From: Arthrobacter sp. CAN_C5
Lineage (GTDB): Bacteria > Actinomycetota > Actinomycetes > Actinomycetales > Micrococcaceae
Length of the DNA stretch: 64,000 nucleotides
Assembly (NCBI RefSeq): GCF_017875735.1
Contig: NZ_JAGGMZ010000001.1
Coordinates: 806,001 to 870,000, forward strand
Direction: 5' to 3'
Shown here in pieces: positions 23,620 through 33,717 of the stretch; position 1 is the stretch's first letter, and every line of letters begins with the position of its first letter. Both the position numbers and the translations under genes were made by a program. The notes beneath the pieces are model-generated. The model was not told where the DNA came from and searched no databases. It was given only the letters and a program-made list of their open reading frames with translations.

Positions 23620-25047
23620 TCAGTTCTTTAGCTCCGCCTCGGCCGCGGCCAGCCGGGCGAATTCCTCTTCGGGAGCGCCGGCGACAATGTGGTGGCGGCT
23701 GTAGAACCAGTAGTACAGCAGGGCCGCACCAAAGATTCCTGCCGTTATCGATGCCGCGAGCACATCGACAACGAAGGTGGCAACGACAGCGACGGCGGCC
23801 AGCGCCAGTGCAATGGAGGTCGTCACAACGCCTCCGGGGGTTCGGTAGCCACGGGGAAGGTCAGGTTCTTTCTTCCGCAGCACAATGTGGGAAAGGTTGA
23901 GCAGGACGTAGGACACGGTGGCGCCGAATACTGCGATGTTGATCAGGAGTCCGCCGTTACCCGTGGCGGCGGCCAGGATGAATCCCACGGTGCCGGGGAT
24001 GATCAGCGCCCAGTAGGGCGTGCGTCGGCTGCCCGTGAGCGACAGCCACCGGGGAAGGTACCCGGCACGGGACAGGGCGAACAACTGGCGTGAGTAGGCG
24101 TAGATGATCGAGAAGAAGCTGGCCACAAGACCCGCAAGGCCCGCATAGTTGACGAATTCGGCGAGGACTGAGTTTTCACCGTAGACATGTCGCAGAGCTT
24201 CCGGGAGGGGGTTGTCGGAGGTACTCATGGCCTCCGACCCGCCTGCTCCCGGTACCAGAACAAGCATCAGCGCGCCGAAAACCACAAGGATCAGCATGGC
24301 GGCTATGATTCCGCGCGGCATGTCCTTCTTCGGGTCCGCCGTTTCCTCGGCGGCTAGTGGAACACCTTCGATCGCCAGAAAGAACCAGATCCCATAGACG
24401 AGGGCGCCCACGACGCCGCTGATTCCCATCGGCAAAAATGCGCTGGAAGCGGGGGAACCATCCGGAACGATGTCGAAAAGGTTCGCCGCACTGACGTGTG
24501 GGAGTAGGCCAATTACCGTGGCCGCCAACGCCACGACGGCGATAGCCGTGATCGCAAAGATCAGCCGAAGGGCCTCGCCCACGCCCCGGAGATGGATTCC
24601 CACAAAAATCGCGTACGTCACCAGATAAACGGGCCAGGAGTTTGTCAGACCGAAGAGTCCTAGGGCTTCGACGTAACCACCGATGAAGATTGCAATGGCC
24701 GCTGGGGCAACTGCATACTCGATCAGCACGGCCATCCCGGTGGCGAATCCTCCCATGGGCCCCAGCGCGCGCCGCGCGAACCCGTATCCTGCGCCAGCGG
24801 CAGGCAATGTGGACGATAGTTCGGCCAGACCGAAAACCATGCATGTGTACATGATTCCCATCAGTACAAAGGCGATGAGGAGCCCACCCCAGCCTCCTTG
24901 CGCGAGGCCTAGATTCCATCCCGCGAAGTCCCCTGAGATAACGTACGCCACCCCGAGACCGGCTAACAGCACCCACCCGGCGGCCCCACGTTTGAGTTGG
25001 CGGTGCTGAAGGTATGTTTTTTCGGAGTCTGGCTGTTTCGATGCCAT
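23620..25047 (-). CDS. APC-family amine permease, ethanolamine permease-like
   Basis: 475 residues with about 12 transmembrane helices. The APC core includes GVAYVISGDFAGWNLGLAQG in helix 1, characteristic of the ethanolamine permease group, plus AELSSTLPAAGAGYGFARRA and FLAIEGVPLAAEETADPKKD. The substrate is inferred from this resemblance and from the GS-like gene 64 nt downstream. First gene of the five-gene minus-strand cluster, divergent from the GntR-type regulator. Confidence 0.85.
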   Translation of the reverse strand: MASKQPDSEKTYLQHRQLKRGAAGWVLLAGLGVAYVISGDFAGWNLGLAQGGWGGLLIAFVLMGIMYTCMVFGLAELSSTLPAAGAGYGFARRALGPMGGFATGMAVLIEYAVAPAAIAIFIGGYVEALGLFGLTNSWPVYLVTYAIFVGIHLRGVGEALRLIFAITAIAVVALAATVIGLLPHVSAANLFDIVPDGSPASSAFLPMGISGVVGALVYGIWFFLAIEGVPLAAEETADPKKDMPRGIIAAMLILVVFGALMLVLVPGAGGSEAMSTSDNPLPEALRHVYGENSVLAEFVNYAGLAGLVASFFSIIYAYSRQLFALSRAGYLPRWLSLTGSRRTPYWALIIPGTVGFILAAATGNGGLLINIAVFGATVSYVLLNLSHIVLRKKEPDLPRGYRTPGGVVTTSIALALAAVAVVATFVVDVLAASITAGIFGAALLYYWFYSRHHIVAGAPEEEFARLAAAEAELKN

Positions 25048-25070
25048 GCCGGTCCCTCTCTTCGATCTTA

Positions 25071-25090
25071 ATGGTCTTTTATTAGTCCAT
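25071..25090. promoter_or_regulatory. Imperfect palindrome upstream of the permease, candidate FadR-type operator
   Basis: ATGGTC-N8-GTCCAT (one mismatch in the 6-bp arms) lies 24 nt upstream of the permease start, in the 155-nt divergent region shared with the regulator gene. Position and symmetry fit a GntR/FadR dimer site. Binding is untested. Confidence 0.35.
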
Positions 25091-25202
25091 GAAGTTGATC
25101 CCAGTGTGAGCTAAATCACGAAGTTCGTCAATGGTTTCCGCCTACGTCCGATCAGGCTCCGATAGCAATCGTTTTAGTTGCAGACCTGAATAGGATGGTG
25201 GC

Positions 25203-25976
25203 ATGGAAGCCGAATCATTTGAGGGAGCGGCTCGGTTCCTTCGACCGGTCAGGCAGGGGAACGCCTTTGAAGAAACGATCGAGCGACTCTTGCGGAACAT
25301 CAAACTGGGAATTCTTGCGGCCGGCGACAAGCTTCCCCCCGAGCGTGAGCTTGCCGATTTGCTGGGGGTGTCACGTGCCACCCTCCGAGAGGCCCTCGCC
25401 GAATTGCACAAAGCCGGATATGTCGAGGTCAAACGCGGCCGCTACGGTGGCACCTACATCGCACAGAACCGCCTTCCGGGGCCGGAAGCATATCCGAACA
25501 TCAGCCCCGAGGAGGTTGAGGATGTGCTGATCCTCCGCGGTGTGCTGGAGCCGGCCGCGGCTTCCCTTGCCGCCAGGGCGAGGTTGTCCCCTCCCCAGCG
25601 TCGGCACCTACTCGATACCTTGGCGGAGGTGGCAGGGGCGTCGGCTAATGCCTATCGGCCCAAGGATGCGAGATTCCACGTGGCCATCGCGGAAGTAGCC
25701 GGCTCGCGGAGCCTGGCAACTGCCGTGGCTGATGCCCGTGCGAGAGTCAGCGATCTTTTGGACTGTATACCCCTGCTGGAGCCTAATCTTGAGCATTCCA
25801 ACAAGCAGCACCAGAGAATTGTCGATGCCATCCTGAGCGGTAACTCCGAGGAAGCGTATGAGGCTACCGAGGATCATTTGCAGGGAACAGCCTCGCTGCT
25901 CCGTGGATTTCTTGGCACGTCCCGAAGCTCCACCCCTGAACCCCCCAGTGAATCCGGGCCTAGCCACGGTGAATGA
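25203..25976 (+). CDS. GntR/FadR-family transcriptional regulator
   Basis: 257 residues. The N-terminal winged helix (about 25-88) contains GDKLPPERELADLLGVSRAT and LREALAELHKAGYVEVKRG; the C-terminal FCD all-helical ligand domain (about 100-235) carries DARFHVAIAEVAGSRSL and HQRIVDAILSGNSEEAYE, with the metal-binding Asp/His pattern. Divergent from the permease-ligase-hydrolase-dehydrogenase cluster, which it most likely represses until the amine or a derived acid binds. The C-terminal 25 residues are Pro/Ser-rich. Confidence 0.9.
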   Translation: MEAESFEGAARFLRPVRQGNAFEETIERLLRNIKLGILAAGDKLPPERELADLLGVSRATLREALAELHKAGYVEVKRGRYGGTYIAQNRLPGPEAYPNISPEEVEDVLILRGVLEPAAASLAARARLSPPQRRHLLDTLAEVAGASANAYRPKDARFHVAIAEVAGSRSLATAVADARARVSDLLDCIPLLEPNLEHSNKQHQRIVDAILSGNSEEAYEATEDHLQGTASLLRGFLGTSRSSTPEPPSESGPSHGE

Positions 25977-26075
25977 AGCGGGAAGTGCCGCGAGCAGGCT
26001 GGTGGTGACCACGGATTGGCTCCCGATGCCTCCGCCTATGCGGGGCGGACGCCTATCCCCAGTAAACTGAATCTC

Positions 26076-26315
26076 ATGTTGAACACCCCCTGGGACACCG
26101 GATCGGATCTGTACCGTCGGCTGGTGATCGCTGCCCTGGTGCTGACCGGCGCGGGAATCCTGATTGCCGTGCTCGGCGCCGTCACCGGTAGCAATGCGAC
26201 GGTGTTCACCGGAATCCCCGTGCTGGCTGCAGGTCTCATCACCCACCTTGCTGGCCTCGTGGTCAGGACACGGGATGCCAGACGCCGGCATCAGGCCCGC
26301 GCTCCAAAGAAGTAA
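26076..26315 (+). CDS. Small two-helix membrane protein
   Basis: 79 residues with two hydrophobic helices, RRLVIAALVLTGAGILIAVLG and VFTGIPVLAAGLITHLAGLVV, and a basic tail (RTRDARRRHQARAPKK). No family recognised. The -10 box TAAACT (26063-26068) is 7 nt before the ATG with no Shine-Dalgarno, so a leaderless start is likely. It stands 54 nt upstream of the dehydratase pair. Confidence 0.65.
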   Translation: MLNTPWDTGSDLYRRLVIAALVLTGAGILIAVLGAVTGSNATVFTGIPVLAAGLITHLAGLVVRTRDARRRHQARAPKK

Positions 26316-26369
26316 CCTGCCCTGCACTAGGCTGGGATACGAACGTCGATCGCATCCGGCAGGAGCACC

Positions 26370-26819
26370 ATGACCATTAATCCCGAGCTGCAGGGCCGCA
26401 GCTATCCAGCAGGCGCCGTCTATACGGTGGGCCGCGAGAAGATCCGCGAATTCGCGCGGGCGGTGAAGGCTACCCACCCGTCGCACTACGACGTCGACGC
26501 CGCCCGCGAGCTGGGCCACCGCGACCTGGTGGCACCGCCGACCTTCGCGATCATTGTCGCCCAGCTGGCCGATGCCCAGCTGGTCTCCGATCCGGATGCG
26601 GGCATCGATTTTTCCCGAGTCGTGCATGCCGACCAGCGGTTCATCCACCACCGCGCCATCGTGGCGGGCGACGAACTGGTCGCCGAACTCCACGTTGATA
26701 CGGTCAGGGCCATGGGAGGCGGCGCAATGATCACTACCCGCGCCGAGATCTCGACTACCGACGGCGAAAAGACCGCCACCACGACGTCGTCGCTGCTGGT
26801 GCGCGGGGAGGAACAGTAA
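26370..26819 (+). CDS. MaoC N-terminal-type (FAS1-like) dehydratase, HadA-like subunit
   Basis: 149 residues of the hotdog fold. Segments GRSYPAGAVYTVGREKIREF, APPTFAIIVAQ and FSRVVHADQRFIHHRAIVAG match the non-catalytic partner of (3R)-hydroxyacyl dehydratases. It overlaps by one base (TAATG) the downstream MaoC gene, so the two subunits are coupled and probably form a heterodimer, as HadA/HadB do in mycobacteria. AGGAG precedes the ATG. Confidence 0.85.
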   Translation: MTINPELQGRSYPAGAVYTVGREKIREFARAVKATHPSHYDVDAARELGHRDLVAPPTFAIIVAQLADAQLVSDPDAGIDFSRVVHADQRFIHHRAIVAGDELVAELHVDTVRAMGGGAMITTRAEISTTDGEKTATTTSSLLVRGEEQ

Positions 26820-27256
26820 TGGGTATTGCTATCGCCGACCTCACCGTCGGCCAGGAGATCGGCTCCGCCACCGTCGAGGTCACCCGGCAGGACCTGGTGA
26901 AATATGCGGGAGCCTCGGGTGACTTCAATCCGATCCACTGGAATGCCGACTTCGCGCAGGGTGTTGGCCTGCCGGGCGTGATCGCCCACGGCATGTTCAC
27001 CATGGGCGCCGCCGTCCAGTTGGTCACCGACTGGGTGGGCGACCCCACCGCCGTCGTCGACTACCAGACGCGGTTCACCAAGCCGGTCATCGTCGAAGAC
27101 ACCACCGCTGCGGGCACTCCCGGCGCGGTAATCGAGGTGGCCGGCAAAATCGGTGCCATCGATCTTGACAATTCGACCGTCCGCGTGGACCTCACTGTGT
27201 TGTCGGCCGGGCTGAAGGTGCTGGTCAAGGCGCAGGCAGTGGTGCACATCTGGTGA
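26819..27256 (+). CDS. MaoC-family dehydratase, HadB-like subunit
   Basis: 145 residues. The catalytic hydratase 2 motif is clear: YAGASGDFNPIHWNADFA with the Asp/His dyad, followed by GVIAHGMFTMG. It would dehydrate or hydrate a (3R)-hydroxyacyl thioester, with the upstream HadA-like subunit as partner. The murB start overlaps its stop codon by 4 nt. The HadA-HadB-murB order is also seen in other Micrococcaceae from general knowledge. Confidence 0.88.
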   Translation: MGIAIADLTVGQEIGSATVEVTRQDLVKYAGASGDFNPIHWNADFAQGVGLPGVIAHGMFTMGAAVQLVTDWVGDPTAVVDYQTRFTKPVIVEDTTAAGTPGAVIEVAGKIGAIDLDNSTVRVDLTVLSAGLKVLVKAQAVVHIW

Positions 27257-28332
27257 CCTCGCTTGCATCGCTGACCACAGCAGGGGTGGGCGGTCCCGCC
27301 CGCACCTACGTGGAGGCCCGCTCCGAAGCGGAGATCATCGACGCCGTCCGGTCCGCCGATAATTCCGGCGAGCCGCTACTGATCATCGCCGGTGGGTCCA
27401 ACCTGATCATCGCCGACGACGGCTTTGCCGGCACCGTGGTGCGGCTGGCATCCACCGGATTTACGGTGAACGACGACAACGCCACCTGTGGCGGTGTCAT
27501 GGTCACGGCGGAGGCTGGCCAGAACTGGGATGCCCTGGTGGAGTACACCGTGCTGCACGCCTTTTCCGGGCTGGAGGCGCTGTCAGGGATTCCCGGGTCC
27601 ACCGGAGCGACCCCGGTGCAAAATGTCGGGGCCTATGGTTCCGACGTCTCGCAGACTCTCGCGACGGTCCGCACCTGGGACCGCGAGACCAAAACTGTTA
27701 AGTCCTTTACAAACTATGAATTGAAGTTTGGGTACCGGGACTCGCTGTTGAAGCACACCACCGTTGACGGTTCGCCCCGCTACGTGGTGTTGACCGTTGA
27801 ATTCCAGCTGGCGCTTGGACGGATGAGCGCCCCGGTCAAGTACGCCGAGCTGGCGCGGGAGGTCGGTGTGAACATCGGCGAGCGGGCTTATGCCAATGAC
27901 GTCCGGCGGGCAGTTCTGAAGTTGCGCGCCGCCAAGGGGATGGTGCTCGACCCGGCGGACCGGGACACGTTTAGTACCGGATCCTTCTTTACCAACCCCA
28001 TCGTGGATGCGGGGACAGCGGCGACGCTGCCCGAGAACGCCCCGCGGTATCCCACCGCGAAAGACGGTCAGGTGAAACTCTCGGCGGCCTGGCTGATCGA
28101 CCAGGCCGGCTTTGGGAAGGGCTTTGGACTGGCAGGGGACGACGGGTTCGCGGCCGCTGGTGGCAGGGCATCCCTGTCGACCAAGCACACCCTCGCCGTC
28201 ACCAACCGCGGCGGCGCCTCGGCTGCAGATCTCCTGGCCATCGCCGCTCTGGTAGCTGACGGCGTCGACCACCAGTTCGGGATCCGCCTCCACCCCGAGC
28301 CGCTGCTGATCGGCTGCGCGCTCCAGCCCTAG
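27253..28332 (+). CDS. murB: UDP-N-acetylmuramate dehydrogenase
   Basis: 359 residues. It reduces UDP-GlcNAc-enolpyruvate to UDP-MurNAc in the cytoplasm using FAD and NADPH, in peptidoglycan synthesis. FAD-binding segments are [19 protein letters not shown] and [20 protein letters not shown], and the catalytic serine lies in [14 protein letters not shown]. The GTG start overlaps the MaoC stop. The stop codon overlaps the convergent asd stop by 4 nt, so no terminator fits between them. Confidence 0.95.
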   Translation: MTSLASLTTAGVGGPARTYVEARSEAEIIDAVRSADNSGEPLLIIAGGSNLIIADDGFAGTVVRLASTGFTVNDDNATCGGVMVTAEAGQNWDALVEYTVLHAFSGLEALSGIPGSTGATPVQNVGAYGSDVSQTLATVRTWDRETKTVKSFTNYELKFGYRDSLLKHTTVDGSPRYVVLTVEFQLALGRMSAPVKYAELAREVGVNIGERAYANDVRRAVLKLRAAKGMVLDPADRDTFSTGSFFTNPIVDAGTAATLPENAPRYPTAKDGQVKLSAAWLIDQAGFGKGFGLAGDDGFAAAGGRASLSTKHTLAVTNRGGASAADLLAIAALVADGVDHQFGIRLHPEPLLIGCALQP

Positions 28333-29483
28333 AGGTTTCCCGTGCTGATGAGGAGCATCCGGCGCAGGGGTTCGGCGGCTCCCCACAGCAGCTGATCGCC
28401 CACAGTGAAGGCGCTGAGGTACTGCGGCCCCATCTCCATCTTTCGGAGCCTGCCCACAGGAACCGTCAGGGAACCGGTCGCCGCGACGGGGGTGAGGTGG
28501 GACAGTGTTGCCTCTTTGGTGTTCGGGATGACCGTGGCCCACTCGTTGTCCTGGTCGATCAGTCGCTCAATCTCAGCGAGCGGAATGTCTTCGGTGAGCT
28601 TCAGGGTCAGCGCCTGGGAGTGGGAACGCATGGCACCCACCCGGACGCAGAGGCCGTCAAACGGGATCCGTGCACCCCCGGCGCCATCGGTGCCCAGGAT
28701 CTTGTTCGTTTCGGCGCCGGCCTTCCACTCCTCGCGGGACACGCCGTTGCCCAGATCGGCGTCAATCCAGGGCAGCACCGAACCGGCGAGCGGTACCCCG
28801 AACTGTGAGGCATCCATCCCCGGGTTGCGCTGTTGGGCGAGGACCGCCTGGTCGATGGCCAGGATGGCCGACGCCGGATCCTCAAGGTTGGCGGCCACCG
28901 AGCCATGGATGGCACCAAACTGGTTCAGAAGCTCGCGCATGTGGCGGGCACCGCCGCCGGAAGCCGCCTGGTAGGTCATCGAGGTGCCCCACTCGACCAG
29001 GCCGTTGCGGAACAGTCCGCCGAGACCCATCAGCATGCAGGAGACGGTGCAGTTCCCGCCCACGAAATCACGTACACCGCGGGAGAGCCCCGCGTCGATG
29101 ACATCACGGTTGACCGGATCGAGCACGATGATTGAGCTGGACTCCATCCGCAGCGTCGACGCGGCGTCGATCCACAGGCCGTCCCAGCCACTGTCGCGTA
29201 GTTTCGGGTACACCTCGGCGGTGTAGTCACCGCCCTGGGCAGTCACGATGGTGGACAGCTTCGCCAGCGCATCGACGTCGTACGCGTCCTGAAGGGCAGG
29301 GGCGCCCTCAGCGAACGACGGCGCGGCGCCTCCCGCGTTGGAGGTGGAGAAGAACACGGGGTTGATCAGGCGGAAGTCGCCCTCGTCCTGCATCCGCTGC
29401 ATCAGGACCGATCCCACCATGCCGCGCCAGCCCACAAAACCGACGCTGGGCAGGGACGATGAACTGTTTACTGCTGTAGTCAT
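28329..29483 (-). CDS. asd: Aspartate-semialdehyde dehydrogenase
   Basis: 384 residues, of the longer proteobacterial-type group. It reduces aspartyl phosphate to the semialdehyde for lysine, methionine and threonine. NADP-binding starts with [17 protein letters not shown]; the catalytic C145 is in [18 protein letters not shown]. Most actinobacteria have the shorter Asd with ask upstream; here ask is absent and asd stands alone. TAGACT lies 6 nt before the ATG with no Shine-Dalgarno, so it is probably leaderless. Confidence 0.93.
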   Translation of the reverse strand: MTTAVNSSSSLPSVGFVGWRGMVGSVLMQRMQDEGDFRLINPVFFSTSNAGGAAPSFAEGAPALQDAYDVDALAKLSTIVTAQGGDYTAEVYPKLRDSGWDGLWIDAASTLRMESSSIIVLDPVNRDVIDAGLSRGVRDFVGGNCTVSCMLMGLGGLFRNGLVEWGTSMTYQAASGGGARHMRELLNQFGAIHGSVAANLEDPASAILAIDQAVLAQQRNPGMDASQFGVPLAGSVLPWIDADLGNGVSREEWKAGAETNKILGTDGAGGARIPFDGLCVRVGAMRSHSQALTLKLTEDIPLAEIERLIDQDNEWATVIPNTKEATLSHLTPVAATGSLTVPVGRLRKMEMGPQYLSAFTVGDQLLWGAAEPLRRMLLISTGNL

Positions 29484-29550
29484 GCTGCAAGTCTAGGCGA
29501 GCGGGTCCACGAGCTCCGATTGGGTTACGAAGCGACCGTGACAGGAGCCG

Positions 29551-30114
29551 CTAGTCGGTGCCCTTGGTCCAGAGGCTGATCCGGTAACGGGTGCCGTTGG
29601 CTCCGGAGAGCCACCCCTGCTGCGGGGTCACCCCGTCGAGTTGCCAGTCCGGGCCGAGCGTAGGGGCGAACGTGTCGCCCTTGGTGGTCGACTCGATGAC
29701 CGTGACCACCGCAGCCTGGGCAACCGGCAGCGCCGCCTCATAGATCTGCCCGCCGCCGATGACCCAGATCTGCTCCGCACCAGGGCTGCGCCGGGCCTCC
29801 ACGAATGCATCGTCCAGGGAGTCGACGACGACGGCGCCCGCCAGCTCGCCCGCCTCAAGTCCGTGCTTGCTCACCACGATGTTGGTCCGGTCCGGCAACG
29901 GGCGGTACTTGGCCGGGAACGACTGCCAGGTATGCCGGCCCATGATTACCGGGTGGCCCAGCGTGGTTCGCTTGAAGTGTTCCATGTCCTCGGGGAGGCG
30001 CCATGGCATGCCGCCGTCCTTGCCGATGACCCCGTTCTCGGTCTGGGCCCAGATCATGCCGATGAATGGTTCCCGGCCTATGGCGTCGATGATGCCGCGA
30101 TTCTGGGAGCTCAT
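29551..30114 (-). CDS. folA: Dihydrofolate reductase
   Basis: 187 residues, slightly long because of an N-terminal addition ([17 protein letters not shown]). The core starts [20 protein letters not shown] and continues [20 protein letters not shown] and [10 protein letters not shown]; the NADPH loop is [15 protein letters not shown]. It regenerates tetrahydrofolate used by ThyA, whose gene overlaps it by 4 nt. Confidence 0.95.
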   Translation of the reverse strand: MSSQNRGIIDAIGREPFIGMIWAQTENGVIGKDGGMPWRLPEDMEHFKRTTLGHPVIMGRHTWQSFPAKYRPLPDRTNIVVSKHGLEAGELAGAVVVDSLDDAFVEARRSPGAEQIWVIGGGQIYEAALPVAQAAVVTVIESTTKGDTFAPTLGPDWQLDGVTPQQGWLSGANGTRYRISLWTKGTD

Positions 30115-30923
30115 ACGGCGATCGGCGCCTTGATGGTGGGATGGTGTTGGTAATTCACCACGTCAAAGTCCTCCAGCGTGTAATCGAAGATGCTCTCGGG
30201 TTTACGGTTGACCAGCAATTGCGGGCTTGGGTAGGGCTGCCGGTTCAGTTGTTCGTTCACCTGCTCGACATGATTGTCGTAAATGTGCACGTCCCCGCCC
30301 GTCCAGATGAGTTCCCCCGGCTCCAGGCCCACCTGCTGGGCGACCATCAGGGTCAGCAGCGCGTAGGAGGCAATATTGAACGGGACACCGAGGAAGGTGT
30401 CGGCCGAGCGCTGGTAGAGCTGGCAGGACAGCTTGCCGTCCGCCACGTAGAACTGGAAGAACGCGTGGCACGGTGGCAGGGCCATGTTGTGCAGTTCGGA
30501 GACATTCCAGGCCGAGACGAGGTGGCGCCGTGAGTCGGGGTTGTCCTTAAGGTCCTGCACTACCTGGGCGATCTGGTCGATATGCCCGCCGTCCGGTGTG
30601 GGCCACGAGCGCCACTGGACGCCGTAAACCGGGCCAAGTTCGCCGTCGTCGGCGGCCCACTCGTTCCAGATCTTCACTCCGCGCTCCTGCAGCCAGGACA
30701 CATTGGAGTCGCCGCGGAGGAACCACAGCAGTTCCAGGGCGACCGATTTGAAGTGCACGCGCTTGGTGGTGACAAGGGGGAAGGAATCGGCGAGGTCAAA
30801 GCGCAGTTGGCGTCCGAACACGCTGCGCGTTCCGGTGCCGGTACGGTCGGTTTTGACCACTCCGTTGGCCATCACATCGCGCAGGAGATCTTCGTACGGT
30901 GTGTGGATGGGTTGTGAACTCAC
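30111..30923 (-). CDS. thyA: Thymidylate synthase
   Basis: 270 residues. It methylates dUMP to dTMP with methylene-tetrahydrofolate. The catalytic Cys is in [14 protein letters not shown], and [20 protein letters not shown] is the family signature. I chose the GTG at 30923 ([16 protein letters not shown]): TAGAGT lies 7 nt upstream as a -10 box, consistent with a leaderless GTG start, and the family begins here. Coupled to folA. Confidence 0.95.
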   Translation of the reverse strand: MSSQPIHTPYEDLLRDVMANGVVKTDRTGTGTRSVFGRQLRFDLADSFPLVTTKRVHFKSVALELLWFLRGDSNVSWLQERGVKIWNEWAADDGELGPVYGVQWRSWPTPDGGHIDQIAQVVQDLKDNPDSRRHLVSAWNVSELHNMALPPCHAFFQFYVADGKLSCQLYQRSADTFLGVPFNIASYALLTLMVAQQVGLEPGELIWTGGDVHIYDNHVEQVNEQLNRQPYPSPQLLVNRKPESIFDYTLEDFDVVNYQHHPTIKAPIAV

Positions 30924-30970
30924 GCCCACCACTCTAGTGGTGGGCGTGTTACACCTCAAAAGGCGCGCGG

Positions 30971-32887
30971 TCAGCTGTGACAGTGCCCGCCAGCAGCCGG
31001 CGCGCTCGGTGGGACGTCCAGGACCGGGCTACGGTCGAAGAAGCCCTCCGGGCGGAGCTTGAAACCCACGGTGTCCACCGGCATGATCGGCCAATCCTCA
31101 ATCCGGGGGAAGTGCGTCAGTCCGAAGGTATGCCACACCACAAGGTCCTGCCCGTCGAGATCGCGGTCCTGAGCCACATACTCCGGAAGTCCACCGCCGC
31201 CGCCATGCTGGTTGACGAAGTCACCGGTGGGGTATTTCTCATCCTCAGCGAACCGCGTCACCCACAGATCCTTGGTGGCGAAAGCCGCACGACGCGCGAT
31301 GGAGGACTCCGGATCCGCCAACAGGGTGGGCTGGCCCTCCGAGTGCAGCTTGTACCCCACCGGCTCGCCGAGGCGATTACGGGACTCCGGGTTGGAGATC
31401 ACCCAGGTGCGACCACTTTGCGGATTTCCTTCCCGCACGCTCTCGGACTCCCTGGCCAGCACCGTCCGCTTGCGGGAGAACGCGTTGCCGCGCGGGTTCT
31501 CTGGTCCGATGGCCTGCCGGACGATGTCTTCTTCTTCCACCCGGTTGGTGAAACCATCGATGGCCATGTCGAGGCGGGCGCTGAAGAGGTGCTGGTGGAA
31601 TGGTGCTCCAAGCCCCGGCGCCAACTGTGACATGTTCGGCGACCCGTCCTCCGGATAGGCGCTGGTGAAAACAACGCCTGTGGCTTTGGCCTCGAACTCG
31701 ATGGTGCCGTCGAGATAGAGGTACCAGAAGAATCCGTAGTCGTAGTTGCCCACCGTGGTGAAGAACGAAATCACGAGGCGACGGTTGCGCCGTGTGTAGT
31801 TGATCTCCGACCATAGGTCGCTGTGTTTGGCGAGGACACCCCAGTCTTCCTCGTGGATGCACACTGCGTTTCGGATTTCCCGCGGATTCCCGGCGGCATC
31901 GCTGACCGCGGGACTGAGGTAGGTGATGTCACCCAGACAGTCACAACCGAGTTCCAGTGAGTTGGCGTACTGACCGACCAGATACTCTCCGGTGTCGAAG
32001 TAGTTCTGCCACGACCGAACAGGGGAGGGGTCACCGTAGGGCACCACCATTTCAGCGATGGATGCCCGCTTGATGATGGGCCGAACCCGGCCCTTGTCGT
32101 TGAAGGAGAGGTTGTGGAGCACCACGCCCTCACGGACATCGAAGCCAACGTCCACACTCCAGTTCTCCCAGTCCAGGTGATTACCCCCGGTGAGGGTGAA
32201 GCTGGGCCCCTCGGGCTGGGTGATGCTGATCGGCTTCTGCGAGGTGCGCAGCGGCCCCGTTAGCTCGGGATCGGTGTAGTTGCCGTGTTCCCTGGGTATC
32301 GGCACCGCGCCTAGATCGATGACCTGCGTGACCTCCTTGCTGACGACGTCGACGTACGCCACCAGCCCGTCGATCGGGTGCGCCCACGCGCTGTCCGTTT
32401 CGTGCTCCTGGACGAAGGCGAGCCCGCGGAGGATGCGGCGCCCCCTTTCTTCGGGGTACTCGTACACACCGGCTGACAAGGGTGCAACGCGTACACTGGC
32501 GACGTCAAGGTTTCTGGCGGCAAGGGCGGCAAGCCATCGCTCGTCGGTCGACAGCAGTTCCTCCACGGCCGCAAACTCCTCCTCAAGTACCGGGAGCTCA
32601 CCGGTCACCGCCGTATCCAGTTCCACGCTGGACAACACCGCTGATGTGGTCGTCGAAACGACAACATCCAGCGGCGCGGAACCCGAGGTGTCGTGCAGGA
32701 ACACGCGGAACCGGCGGCCCTCCTCGCCCGCACCCGATGAACGGCTGGGATCAACGAGTCCGAGATACGCGATCCTTCTCGTTGAACCGAGAAGGCCCCG
32801 ATCCTGCAGGACGCGCCTGACCTCGAGGATTTCGTCCGCTGTGGCCAGCGCGTAGGAATTGGCAGTCGCTGTGGGTGACGTTGTCAT
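30971..32887 (-). CDS. Copper amine oxidase (phenylethylamine oxidase type)
   Basis: 638 residues, the same length as the Arthrobacter globiformis phenylethylamine oxidase (AGAO) as I know it. Catalytic residues fall at the same numbers: base D298 (NYFDTGEY), topaquinone precursor Y382 (VGNYDYG), copper ligands H431 and H433 ([10 protein letters not shown]) and H592 ([12 protein letters not shown]). It oxidises primary amines to aldehydes with release of NH3 and H2O2. The C-terminus AAGGHCHS may add metal binding. Divergent TetR regulator, aldehyde dehydrogenase and permease genes complete an amine-catabolic cassette. Histamine oxidase is the close alternative specificity. Confidence 0.95.
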   Translation of the reverse strand: MTTSPTATANSYALATADEILEVRRVLQDRGLLGSTRRIAYLGLVDPSRSSGAGEEGRRFRVFLHDTSGSAPLDVVVSTTTSAVLSSVELDTAVTGELPVLEEEFAAVEELLSTDERWLAALAARNLDVASVRVAPLSAGVYEYPEERGRRILRGLAFVQEHETDSAWAHPIDGLVAYVDVVSKEVTQVIDLGAVPIPREHGNYTDPELTGPLRTSQKPISITQPEGPSFTLTGGNHLDWENWSVDVGFDVREGVVLHNLSFNDKGRVRPIIKRASIAEMVVPYGDPSPVRSWQNYFDTGEYLVGQYANSLELGCDCLGDITYLSPAVSDAAGNPREIRNAVCIHEEDWGVLAKHSDLWSEINYTRRNRRLVISFFTTVGNYDYGFFWYLYLDGTIEFEAKATGVVFTSAYPEDGSPNMSQLAPGLGAPFHQHLFSARLDMAIDGFTNRVEEEDIVRQAIGPENPRGNAFSRKRTVLARESESVREGNPQSGRTWVISNPESRNRLGEPVGYKLHSEGQPTLLADPESSIARRAAFATKDLWVTRFAEDEKYPTGDFVNQHGGGGGLPEYVAQDRDLDGQDLVVWHTFGLTHFPRIEDWPIMPVDTVGFKLRPEGFFDRSPVLDVPPSAPAAGGHCHS

Positions 32888-32976
32888 GGGAATCCTCAGT
32901 CAGGGGTTTTTCTCTGTTTGTAGACTATGCCGAAGGTAAGATGGATCACAAGAGATCCTCGAAGGAGAATTGCGCA

Positions 32977-33564
32977 GTGCCAAAGATTGTTGATCATGAC
33001 CAGCGGCGACTGGAGCTGGTGGATGCGACCTGGCGGATCATTGCGCGGCACGGGATCGAGGGCGCGACGATGCGCGACATCGCCCTCGAGGCCGGATTCT
33101 CGAACGGTGCACTGAAGCCCTACTTCCCCACGAAGGATGATCTGCTCACCTTTGCGTTCCGACATGTCTTCAATCGCACGAATAACCGGATTGCCCTGAC
33201 TACCTTCAACCAGACCGGGCTTGACGCTATACGTGCCTTGGGGATGGAAGTTCTCCCCATCGATGAAGAGAAAATCAGCGAGGCGCGCGTTGTCATTCCG
33301 TTCTGGCAGAAGGCCGTCACGGATGAATTCAAGATGGCGATTCACCGCGAGTCGATGGAGCAGTGGCGGGTTGCGCTGAAGCGCCATCTCGGGGAGGCGC
33401 GGCAGGTGGGTGCGATTACTAGCGCGGTGCCGGACGCCGTCATCAGCGAGCAACTCATGAACCTGTTCCTGGGTGCGCAGATCACGGCAGCCCTATCACT
33501 GCCCGAGGACAATCTCCCCGCCTATACCGACCAATTGGATGGGTTTCTGAAGAATCTGTCGTAA
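32977..33564 (+). CDS. TetR-family transcriptional regulator
   Basis: 195 residues. The N-terminal HTH spans about 10-55: VDATWRIIARHGIEGATMRD and IALEAGFSNGALKPYFPTKD. The C-terminal domain resembles TetR_C_6/BetI-like ligand domains. I chose the GTG at 32977 (PKIVDHDQRRLELV), which follows AAGGAG at 9 nt; longer readings from 32875 or 32941 add sequence not seen in the family. Divergent from the amine oxidase and upstream of the aldehyde dehydrogenase, it is the likely repressor of both. Confidence 0.88.
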   Translation: MPKIVDHDQRRLELVDATWRIIARHGIEGATMRDIALEAGFSNGALKPYFPTKDDLLTFAFRHVFNRTNNRIALTTFNQTGLDAIRALGMEVLPIDEEKISEARVVIPFWQKAVTDEFKMAIHRESMEQWRVALKRHLGEARQVGAITSAVPDAVISEQLMNLFLGAQITAALSLPEDNLPAYTDQLDGFLKNLS

Positions 33565-33592
33565 CGGAAATTCGCCCGCTGTCGAAAAAAGG

Positions 33593-33647
33593 TGACGAAT
33601 GAGGGTCGCCGGGTCTACTCTGTAGCCAATGTGTTGCAGAACACATT
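33593..33647 (+). promoter_or_regulatory. Promoter with palindromic operator at the transcription start of the aldehyde dehydrogenase gene
   Basis: TGACGA (33593-33598), 17 nt, TACTCT (33616-33621) form a promoter. The predicted start site falls at about 33628, exactly where a perfect inverted repeat begins: AATGTGTT-GCAG-AACACATT (33628-33647). A 20-bp palindrome over the start site is the classical position of a TetR-type operator; the TetR gene lies just upstream. Confidence 0.65.
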
Positions 33648-33717
33648 TCACGGGGGGACCACAGCCTCCGGGTCGCTGTCAGGGACACCTGGCCCAACTA
33701 CTCAAAGGGGAGTATTC

